Positions 32,369-38,481 of a stretch of DNA of 38,481 bases are shown here, one piece after another. The notes beneath the pieces were generated by a model. The model saw only the letters and a program-made list of their open reading frames with translations, did not search any database and was not told the DNA's origin. The position numbers and the translations under genes were made by a program. This DNA is from Streptomyces sp. SPB074 (GTDB taxonomy: Bacteria; Actinomycetota; Actinomycetes; Streptomycetales; Streptomycetaceae), in the NCBI RefSeq assembly GCF_000154905.1, contig NZ_GG770539.1, forward strand, positions 5,876,081 through 5,914,561. The letters run 5' to 3'. Within the stretch, counting starts at the first letter, position 1, and each line of letters opens with the position of its first letter.

Positions 32369-35300
32369 GCTTCATCTCGGGGACTGGGTCGACTCGATCG
32401 TCGACTGGCTCCAGAACAATCTCTCCTGGCTCTTCGACTTCATCGCCACGTGCGCGAAGGGCATGTACGACGGCATCAACGCCGTGCTCAACGGTCCCGA
32501 GCCGCTGCTGCTCGCCGGGATACTCGCGGTCCTCGCCTTCTGGCTGCTCGGGCTCACCGCGGGAGTGCTCTCCTTCGCCGGTTTCGCGCTGATCGACTCG
32601 CTCGAACTGTGGGAACCGGCGATGAACAGCTTCTCGCTGGTCGTCGTCGCCACCGTGATCGCGCTGATCGTCGGGGTGCCGCTCGGCATCTGGGCGGCCA
32701 GATCGCAACGGGCGAGCGCGATCGTACGACCGGTGCTCGACTTCACGCAGACGATGCCCGCCATGGTCTACTTGATCCCGGCGATCTTCTTCTTCGGGGT
32801 CGGCGTCCCGGCCGGGATCGTCGCCACGATCATCTTCGGCTTCGCGCCCGCCGTGCGCATGACCGAACTCGGCATCCGGCAGGTCGACGAGGAACTCGTC
32901 GAGGCCGCCGACGCCTTCGGCACCACGCCGCGCAAGACGCTCTTCGGTGTGCAGCTTCCGCTGGCCCTGCCGACGATCATGGCCGGGATCAACCAGGTCA
33001 TCATGCTCAACCTGTCGATGGTCGTCATCGCGGGCATGATCGGCGGGGGCGGCCTCGGTGGCTCCGTCTACCAGGCCATCGGCAACGTCGACATCGGGCT
33101 CGGCTCCGAGGCCGGTATCTCCATCGTCATCCTCGCGATCTACCTCGACCGCGTGGTCGCGGTCCTCGGCCAGCAGATCTCCCCGCTCGGCCGCCGCGCC
33201 GTCGCGCGCGTCCGGGCCACGCAGGGCCTCAAGATCTGGTCGTACCGTCCCCGGCCGACCGTCGCGGTCGTCGGTGTCGTGATCCTCGGTCTCGTCGCCG
33301 GCGGCATGGGCGTCTTCGGCGGCTCGGACGAGGCGAAGACCGTCGACGCCACCGACGTCGGCAAGGGCGAGACCGTCAGCGTCGGCTACATCCCGTGGGA
33401 CGAGGGCGTCGCCTCCACCTTCCTGTGGAAGGACATCCTCGAACAGCGCGGCTTCAAGGTCTCGGCCAAGCAGTACGAGGCGGGCTCGCTCTACACCGGT
33501 ATGGCCAACGGCCAGGTCGACTTCCAGACCGACTCCTGGCTGCCCACGACCCACGCGCAGTACTGGAAGAAGTACGGCGACAAGCTGGAGGACATGGGCG
33601 CCTGGTACGGCCCGACCTCGCTGGAGGTCGCCGTGCCCTCGTACGTCAAGGGCGTGAAGTCCACGGCGGACTTGAAGGGCAAGGAGTCGGAGTTCAAGAA
33701 CCGGATCGTCGGTATCGAGCCGAGTGCCGGTGAGATGGGTCTGCTCAAGGACAAGGTCGTGAAGGACTACGGCTTGTCCAAGTACAAGGTGATCGACGGT
33801 TCGACGCCGGGGATGCTCGCGGAGCTGGACCGGGCGTACAAGAAGAAGGAGCCGATCGCGGTCACGCTGTGGTCGCCGCACTGGGCGTACGACAAGTACG
33901 ACCTGACCAAGCTCAGTGACCCGAAGGGCAGCTGGGGCAAGGGCGACGAGGTCCACACCCTCGCCCGCAAGGGCTTCTCGAAGGACTTCCCCGAGGCCGC
34001 GCAGTGGCTCAAGGACTTCAAGCTGGACGAGAAGCAGCTCGGCAGCCTGGAGGCCGAGATCCAGGACGCCGGCAAGGGCAAGCAGCAGGAAGCCGTCAAG
34101 TCCTGGATCAAGAAGAACCCGGGCATCGTGGACAAGCTCGCCCCCGTGCAGAAGACCGACGTCAACGTCGGCAAGGGCAAGACCGTCCAGATGGGCTTCA
34201 TCCCCTGGGACGAGGGCATCGCCTCCTCGTACCTCTGGAAGGAGATCCTGGAGCGCCGCGGCTTCAAGGTCTCGGCCAAGCAGTACGAGGCCGGAGCGCT
34301 CTACACCGGTATGGCCAACGGCCAGGTCGACTTCCAGACCGACTCCTGGCTGCCCACGACCCACGCGCAGTACTGGAAGAAGTACGGCGACAAGCTGGAG
34401 GACATGGGCGCCTGGTACGGCCCGACCTCGCTGGAGGTCGCCGTGCCCTCGTACGTCAAGGGCGTGAAGTCCACGGCGGACTTGAAGGGCAAGGAGTCGG
34501 AGTTCAAGAACCGGATCGTCGGTATCGAGCCGAGTGCCGGTGAGATGGGTCTGCTCAAGGACAAGGTCGTGAAGGACTACGGCTTGTCCAAGTACAAGGT
34601 GATCGACGGTTCGACGCCGGGGATGCTCGCGGAGCTGGACCGGGCGTACAAGAAGAAGGAGCCGATCGCGGTCACGCTGTGGTCGCCGCACTGGGCGTAC
34701 GACAAGTACGACCTGACCAAGCTCAGTGACCCGAAGGAGAGCTGGGGCAAGGGCGACGAGGTCCACACCCTCGCCCGCAAGGGCTTCTCGGACGACTTCC
34801 CCGAGGCCGCGCAGTGGCTCAAGGACTTCAAGCTGAGCGAGAAGCAGCTCGCGAGCCTCGAAGGCGCCATCCAGGACGCCGGCAAGGGCAAGCAGCAGCA
34901 GGCCGTCCAGGGCTGGATCAAGGACAACCCCGGCATCGTGGACAAGCTCGCCCCGGTCAAGGGCGGCTCCTCCGCCTCCGCCGTCGACTTCAAGAACGGC
35001 GACGGCAAGGACGAGCGCTCGCGCGCGATCAACGTCGCGTGGTTCCCGTGGGAGGAGGACATCGCCGCCACGTACCTGTGGAAGCACGTCCTCGACGAGC
35101 GCGGCTACAAGATGAACCTCAAGCAGTTCGAGGTCGGCCCGATGTACGCCGCCATGGCCCGCAACCAGCTCGACGTCCAGTTCGACGGCTGGCTGCCGTA
35201 CACCCAGAAGAACTACTGGGACAAGTACGGGAGCAAGCTGACGAAGGTCGGCGAGTGGTACTCGCCGACCTCGCTGGAGATCGCCGTGCCGAGCTACGTG

Positions 35301-35807
35301 AAGGACGTCAAGTCCCTCGCCGACCTCAAGGGCAAGGGCGACGAGTTCGGCGGTCGCGTCATCGGCATCGAGCCGGGCACCGCGACGATGGACATCCTCA
35401 AGAACAAGGTGCTGCCCTCGTACGGCCTCGACAAGGAGTACAAGGTCGTCGACGGCTCGACGCCCGGGATGCTCTCCGAGCTCAAGCGGGCCTACGCCAA
35501 GAAGGAACCGATCGCGGTCATGCTGTGGTCGCCGCACTGGGCGTACAACCAGTACGACCTGACCAAGCTCAAGGACCCCAAGGGCTCCTTCGGCAAGGGC
35601 GACCGCATCACCACCGTGGCCTCCAAGGAGTTCCCGAAGCAGTACCCGCAGCTCACGAAGTGGCTCAAGGACTTCAAGCTGAGCGACAGCCAGCTCTCCG
35701 AGCTGGAGAACGAGCTGCACAAGCAGGGGACCGGCCACGAGGACGAGGCCGTCGACAACTGGGTCAAGAAGAACCCGGACATCGTCGACAAGATGGCTCC
35801 CATGTAA
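32361..35807 (+). CDS. ABC permease fused to three tandem glycine-betaine-type substrate-binding domains
   Basis: 1148 residues. Start GTG 32361, chosen over 32355 because AAAGG at 32347 is better spaced. Residues 1-290 are an OpuAB/ProW-like permease with an EAA motif (EAADAFGTTPRKTLFGVQLP). A further hydrophobic segment (about 295-315) anchors the binding domains outside. Three OpuAC-type domains follow (about 338-595, 608-865, 889-1148), each starting near a YIPWDEG, FIPWDEG or WFPWEED motif and carrying SWLPTTHAQYW-like aromatic residues. Domains 1 and 2 share 441 identical bases (33487-33927 / 34297-34737). From memory, the Streptomyces relatives carry two binding domains. Confidence 0.93.
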   Translation: MPRLHLGDWVDSIVDWLQNNLSWLFDFIATCAKGMYDGINAVLNGPEPLLLAGILAVLAFWLLGLTAGVLSFAGFALIDSLELWEPAMNSFSLVVVATVIALIVGVPLGIWAARSQRASAIVRPVLDFTQTMPAMVYLIPAIFFFGVGVPAGIVATIIFGFAPAVRMTELGIRQVDEELVEAADAFGTTPRKTLFGVQLPLALPTIMAGINQVIMLNLSMVVIAGMIGGGGLGGSVYQAIGNVDIGLGSEAGISIVILAIYLDRVVAVLGQQISPLGRRAVARVRATQGLKIWSYRPRPTVAVVGVVILGLVAGGMGVFGGSDEAKTVDATDVGKGETVSVGYIPWDEGVASTFLWKDILEQRGFKVSAKQYEAGSLYTGMANGQVDFQTDSWLPTTHAQYWKKYGDKLEDMGAWYGPTSLEVAVPSYVKGVKSTADLKGKESEFKNRIVGIEPSAGEMGLLKDKVVKDYGLSKYKVIDGSTPGMLAELDRAYKKKEPIAVTLWSPHWAYDKYDLTKLSDPKGSWGKGDEVHTLARKGFSKDFPEAAQWLKDFKLDEKQLGSLEAEIQDAGKGKQQEAVKSWIKKNPGIVDKLAPVQKTDVNVGKGKTVQMGFIPWDEGIASSYLWKEILERRGFKVSAKQYEAGALYTGMANGQVDFQTDSWLPTTHAQYWKKYGDKLEDMGAWYGPTSLEVAVPSYVKGVKSTADLKGKESEFKNRIVGIEPSAGEMGLLKDKVVKDYGLSKYKVIDGSTPGMLAELDRAYKKKEPIAVTLWSPHWAYDKYDLTKLSDPKESWGKGDEVHTLARKGFSDDFPEAAQWLKDFKLSEKQLASLEGAIQDAGKGKQQQAVQGWIKDNPGIVDKLAPVKGGSSASAVDFKNGDGKDERSRAINVAWFPWEEDIAATYLWKHVLDERGYKMNLKQFEVGPMYAAMARNQLDVQFDGWLPYTQKNYWDKYGSKLTKVGEWYSPTSLEIAVPSYVKDVKSLADLKGKGDEFGGRVIGIEPGTATMDILKNKVLPSYGLDKEYKVVDGSTPGMLSELKRAYAKKEPIAVMLWSPHWAYNQYDLTKLKDPKGSFGKGDRITTVASKEFPKQYPQLTKWLKDFKLSDSQLSELENELHKQGTGHEDEAVDNWVKKNPDIVDKMAPM
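33487..33927 (+). repeat. 441-bp identical block, copy 1 (binding domain 1)
   Basis: Identical base for base to 34297-34737, offset 810 bp. Uses TTG, GGT and AGT codons (GAC TTG AAG, GGC TTG TCC) that are uncommon in the flanking sequence and in the third binding domain. Confidence 0.95.
34297..34737 (+). repeat. 441-bp identical block, copy 2 (binding domain 2)
   Basis: Copy of 33487-33927. The sequence diverges at 34738 (A against G) and upstream of 34297. In-frame, 270 codons apart. Confidence 0.95.
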
Positions 35808-35826
35808 TTGCGCCGGCCCAGCCGAA

Positions 35827-35861
35827 GGGAGCGCGCCGGACGATCCGGCGCCGGCGCTCCC
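35827..35861 (+). terminator. Terminator after the transporter operon
   Basis: Outer stem GGGAGCGC (35827-35834) / GCGCTCCC (35854-35861) with inner stem GCCGGA/TCCGGC (35835-35840 / 35844-35849) and a 4-nt bulge. Starts 20 nt after the stop. Confidence 0.65.
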
Positions 35862-36004
35862 GGAGGCGGGGCCGACGCCGCAGGAGTGGAGCGGTACGGC
35901 GGATCTCCGCCGTGTGCGCGCACGGACACCCGGCGTACGGGGTCCGCCGCCACCGCTCCGCCAACCGGCCGCCGCTCAGGCGCCCACGGCCGGCGCTCCA
36001 CACC

Positions 36005-36040
36005 GTGAGGGCGGTACCCACCCTGGGGTCCCGCCCTCAC
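36005..36040 (+). terminator. Strong hairpin upstream of the XRE-cupin gene
   Basis: GTGAGGGCGG (36005-36014) pairs perfectly with CCGCCCTCAC (36031-36040), with a further inner ACCC/GGGT pairing. It sits in the 370-bp gap before the next gene and may be a second terminator or a leader structure. Confidence 0.55.
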
Positions 36041-36124
36041 GGGCGTCCGGGCACGGGCCGTCCCACGTGCGCGGTTCCCCGGGCCGTCTCCTCCACTCCG
36101 CTCCCCTCGCGCGCCCCGACTGCG

Positions 36125-36130
36125 TAGGCT
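36125..36130 (+). promoter_or_regulatory. Putative -10 element of the XRE-cupin gene
   Basis: TAGGCT, about 48 nt before the start ATG 36178. An ATG at 36137, in a different frame, sits where transcription should begin but has no convincing product. Confidence 0.35.
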
Positions 36131-36177
36131 GCTCACATGCCCCAGTGGACGGGGCCCCGCGGGAGGGAGCGGCAGCG

Positions 36178-36747
36178 ATGGACGAGAAGGAAGCCCCGAG
36201 GGTCGGCAACGCCGTACGCCGCCGCCGCCGCGCCCTCGAACTCACGCTCGCCACCGTGGCCCGCCGCTCGGGCCTCTCGGTGCCCTTCCTCAGCCAGATC
36301 GAGAACGAACGCGCCCGCCCCTCCACCCGCTCCCTGTGCGCCGTCGCGCACGCTCTGGAGACCACGGTCGACGAGCTGTTCGCCGCCGCCGACCCCGCGC
36401 ACACCGTGGACGTGGTCCGCAGCGACGACGAGGACACCGCGCTGATGGCCCCGGCACCGGGCGTGCGCTCCCTCGTGCGGGGCCAGCACCAGCTCCAGGC
36501 CATGGAGTACTGCGGCGACCACGACTCGGGACGCGAGTTCCAGTACCGCAACGACTCGCTGCTCTACGTCGCCGACGGCGCGGTCACCGCCGAGGCCGAG
36601 GGCCGCGTCCACCAGCTCTGCGCCGGGGACACGCTCTACCTCAGCGCCGGGGTGCGGCACCGCTGGCGGGCCACCGAGCCCGACACGCGGCTCCTCGTCG
36701 TCGCGGTCGGCGACCACATCGCGGCGGGCGAGGCCCCGCCCCGCTGA
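36178..36747 (+). CDS. XRE-family regulator with C-terminal cupin domain
   Basis: 189 residues. Start ATG 36178 with GGGAGGGAG. N-terminal helix-turn-helix (VARRSGLSVPFLSQIENERARPS, a textbook XRE recognition region) and a cupin barrel near residues 105-180 (GDTLYLSAGVRHRW). Proteins of this type sense a small ligand and repress or activate nearby catabolic or transport genes. The target is not clear; the TDT transporter lies immediately downstream but in opposite orientation. Confidence 0.93.
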   Translation: MDEKEAPRVGNAVRRRRRALELTLATVARRSGLSVPFLSQIENERARPSTRSLCAVAHALETTVDELFAAADPAHTVDVVRSDDEDTALMAPAPGVRSLVRGQHQLQAMEYCGDHDSGREFQYRNDSLLYVADGAVTAEAEGRVHQLCAGDTLYLSAGVRHRWRATEPDTRLLVVAVGDHIAAGEAPPR

Positions 36748-36758
36748 CGGGGCGGGGC
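36733..36758. terminator. Hairpin overlapping the XRE-cupin stop codon
   Basis: GCCCCGCCCCG (36733-36743) / CGGGGCGGGGC (36748-36758), 11 perfect pairs. The loop CTGA (36744-36747) contains the TGA stop. It lies between convergent genes, so it may serve both. Confidence 0.65.
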
Positions 36759-36815
36759 TCACCCAGCCGGGTTGGACCGCGGGGGCGGGCGCGGGCCCGG
36801 ACCGCGGGCGCGGGA

Positions 36816-37937
36816 TCAGACCGCCGGTGCGGGGCGGGCGCCCAGTTCCCGTACCGCGCCGAAGGCCGCCGCGCACCACGCGAGCAGCAGCAGCACGTAG
36901 ATCCCGGCGGCGAGCCAGCGGTACGCGGCGAGGCCGGTGTGGGCGGCGAGCTGGGTCGGGCCCGTGACGCACGTGCCGACGGGGAAGGTGAACGCCCACC
37001 ACGTGGACGAGGGCCGCAGGCCCCGCGCGAGCGCGCGGGCCACGAGCGCGGCGGCGATGAGCAGCCACAGCAGCGCGAAGCCCATCACGGGCACCCCGTA
37101 CACGACCGAGAAGACCCGCAGACCCCGCGCCGTCCCGTCGGGAAGCACCCCGCGCGCCGCATCCGCGATCGCGCCGGTGGCCGTCGTGGACTGGCCCAGC
37201 GGCCCGAGGACGAGGAAGAGCGAGGGCGCGAGGCGCGTGGGCCAGCCCCCGCCCGTGAGCAGTCGCGCCCCGACGAGCGGCAGGACGACGAGGACCGCGA
37301 GCAGCGAGGTGCCGAAGAGCGCCAGGCACCCGTAGACGAAGGTCTCGCGCGCCTGCCCGGCGGGCAGCTCCCCGGCCAGCCCGGGACCCACGGAGGCCGC
37401 CACCATCGGCGCGACGAGCGGCAGCAGCCACACCGGCGAGACGTCCGCGAAGCGCGCCCGCGCGTGCACGATCATCAGCACCGGAATCCCGGCCGCCACG
37501 GCCACGGCGAGCACCGCCCCGACCGCGAGCAGCACCTCGGCGAGCCCGGTCGCAGCGCCGTGCCCGAGGACGTCGGCGCCGACCCGCTGCGTCGCCGCCG
37601 AGAGCGCGAGGAACGCCATCGCGAGACAGCCGTAGAACGGGGCCTCGGCGGGGGAGCGCAGGTGCGCCCGCGCCTGGTCCCGGTGGCGCGCCCAGTGGGC
37701 GCCGCGCGCGGCGAGCACCGCGAGCAGCGCGAGCGCCGCCACGCCCCACAGGGCCGCGCACAGCGCGCGCAGCCCCGCGACGTGCTGCGGCAGGCCGCTG
37801 CCCGCCGTCGCGAGCATCGCCGTGCCCATCACCGCCGCGTAGTGGTTCGGCCCGAACCCACGCAGGCGCGAGACGGGAGCGGGCGCGGAGGTCTGGGCTG
37901 CGGGGGAGGGGGCCACGGCGACGGATGGGGAGCTCAT
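36816..37937 (-). CDS. TDT-family transporter (TehA/Mae1/SLAC1-like)
   Basis: 373 residues with about ten hydrophobic segments. Conserved family elements: FGPNHYAAVMGTAMLATAGS near the N-terminus, SLFLVLGPLGQS and WWAFTFPVGTCV near the C-terminus. Members carry C4-dicarboxylates, tellurite or anions. Start ATG 37937 has a weak ribosome-binding site. It is divergent from a LysR gene, which is the usual arrangement for a regulator controlling the transporter. Confidence 0.9.
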   Translation of the reverse strand: MSSPSVAVAPSPAAQTSAPAPVSRLRGFGPNHYAAVMGTAMLATAGSGLPQHVAGLRALCAALWGVAALALLAVLAARGAHWARHRDQARAHLRSPAEAPFYGCLAMAFLALSAATQRVGADVLGHGAATGLAEVLLAVGAVLAVAVAAGIPVLMIVHARARFADVSPVWLLPLVAPMVAASVGPGLAGELPAGQARETFVYGCLALFGTSLLAVLVVLPLVGARLLTGGGWPTRLAPSLFLVLGPLGQSTTATGAIADAARGVLPDGTARGLRVFSVVYGVPVMGFALLWLLIAAALVARALARGLRPSSTWWAFTFPVGTCVTGPTQLAAHTGLAAYRWLAAGIYVLLLLAWCAAAFGAVRELGARPAPAV

Positions 37938-37963
37938 GCATCCATCTTGTCCGGGGGCTCAGC

Positions 37964-37995
37964 GCCCTCACCAGGGACGATGCGGCTATGAGGGC
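37964..37995. promoter_or_regulatory. Inverted repeat in the TDT/LysR divergent region
   Basis: GCCCTCA (37964-37970) and TGAGGGC (37989-37995), 18 bp apart. The second arm overlaps TATG-AGGG-CATA (37987-37998). A LysR-type operator is plausible. Confidence 0.35.
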
Positions 37996-37996
37996 A

Positions 37997-38002
37997 TAAG
38001 CT
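37997..38002 (+). promoter_or_regulatory. -10 element placing the LysR gene as leaderless
   Basis: TAAGCT, 6 nt before ATG 38009, no Shine-Dalgarno sequence. Supports 38009 as the true start. Confidence 0.45.
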
Positions 38003-38008
38003 GGGTTT

Positions 38009-38481
38009 ATGAGCGGGAGGAACGAGCGGGTGCGGGACGGCGGTTCGGACGGGGCGGCGAGCGAGGAGCCCGCGCGGAGCGTGAGCGGAATCACGGGGAC
38101 CCCGCCCACTCCGGCGGGCCCCGGCGAGGGTGCGCCGTCGCCCGCGCGCTCCGGTGAGGGAGCGCCGACGCCCGCGCGCTCCGGTGAGGGAGCGCCGACG
38201 CCCGCGCGTCCCGGTGAGGGCTCGCTGGCCCGCCGGGTCCCGGACCTCGGGCTGCTCGAAGTGCTCCTGGCCGTGGACCGCCTCGGGAGCCTCGGCCGGG
38301 CCGCGAAGGAGCTCGGCATCACCCAGCCGGCCGCCTCCGGCCGGGTACGGAGCCTGGAGCGGCAGCTCGGCGTCGGGCTCGTCACGCGCTCCCCGCGCGG
38401 CTCGCGGCTCACGCCGACCGGGACGCTCGTGGCGGGCTGGGCGCGCCGCGTCGTCGAGGCGGCCGCGGCCTTCGACGCCGG
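38009..38481 (+). CDS. LysR-family transcriptional regulator, 3' end outside window
   Basis: 157 codons visible. After a disordered 75-residue leader with three 10-residue repeats (38123-38212), the LysR-type helix-turn-helix is typical (GSLGRAAKELGITQPAASGR, with LERQLGVGLVTRSPRGSRLT following). The effector-binding domain lies beyond the window. Start ATG 38009 is supported by the TAAGCT -10 at 6 nt. It is divergent from the TDT transporter and probably controls it. The N-terminal repeat extension is unusual for LysR proteins; a later start would skip it, but no better-supported start was seen. Confidence 0.85.
   Translation, partial: MSGRNERVRDGGSDGAASEEPARSVSGITGTPPTPAGPGEGAPSPARSGEGAPTPARSGEGAPTPARPGEGSLARRVPDLGLLEVLLAVDRLGSLGRAAKELGITQPAASGRVRSLERQLGVGLVTRSPRGSRLTPTGTLVAGWARRVVEAAAAFDA
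38123..38212 (+). repeat. Three 30-bp tandem repeats in the LysR leader
   Basis: Units 38123-38152, 38153-38182 and 38183-38212, plus a partial fourth. Encodes GEGAPSPARS, GEGAPTPARS, GEGAPTPARP. Confidence 0.9.

Noticed and set aside
32229..35738. Long minus-strand frame opposite the transporter with internal repeats
   Set aside because: Its repeats only mirror the duplicated binding domains on the sense strand.
36137..36445. Reading frame starting at ATG 36137 upstream of the XRE-cupin gene
   Set aside because: It is out of frame with the regulator and its product is Arg/Pro-rich with no motif.

Overview
The base composition (very GC-rich, third codon positions nearly all G or C), the GTG starts and the gene order point to a Streptomyces chromosome. 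From memory, the layout matches the core-chromosome stretch around S. coelicolor SCO1648 to SCO1620. No rRNA, tRNA, CRISPR array, IS element or phage gene was seen.

Region 1 (1-12.5 kb) is the pupylation/proteasome locus. A partial secreted protein and a frameshifted FAD oxidoreductase lie at the left edge, followed by a minus-strand 3Fe-4S ferredoxin. Then come arc (mpa), dop, pup, prcB and prcA. A divergent LacI regulator/MFS transporter pair separates these from pafA. Strong hairpins lie between arc, dop, pup and prcBA and after prcA and pafA, so most of these genes look like short transcription units.

Region 2 (12.7-22.3 kb) holds a double-domain FKBP lipoprotein, an FKBP reading frame fused in frame to pafB, pafC, two small genes (zinc-ribbon and membrane/coiled-coil), tatA, tatC, a frameshifted diacylglycerol-kinase-like gene and a Ski2/Mtr4-type helicase. 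The helicase promoter resembles the PafBC-dependent DNA-damage promoter.

Region 3 (22.7-27.7 kb) is a conservon of the rarABCDE (cvn9) type: sensor-kinase-like protein, roadblock protein, DUF742 protein, Ras-like GTPase and a P450 lacking the EXXR motif, with translationally coupled junctions.

Region 4 (27.7-38.5 kb) contains an RluA-type pseudouridine synthase, a siderophore-interacting protein under an iron box, a 5'-3' exonuclease and a glycine-betaine-type ABC transporter. The transporter permease is fused to three tandem substrate-binding domains, two of which share 441 identical bases. An XRE-cupin regulator, a TDT-family (TehA/Mae1) transporter and a divergent, truncated LysR regulator complete the window.

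The most notable points are the FKBP-PafB fusion, the triple binding-domain transporter with its recently copied block, a duplicated siderophore-protein tail flanking a 17-bp inverted repeat, the hairpins in the proteasome locus, a set of probable leaderless starts, and the possible PafBC control of the helicase. Three or four single-base frame breaks could be real or could be assembly errors. I did not find a clearly new biological system. Most genes belong to known families, and the novelty lies in architecture and regulation.
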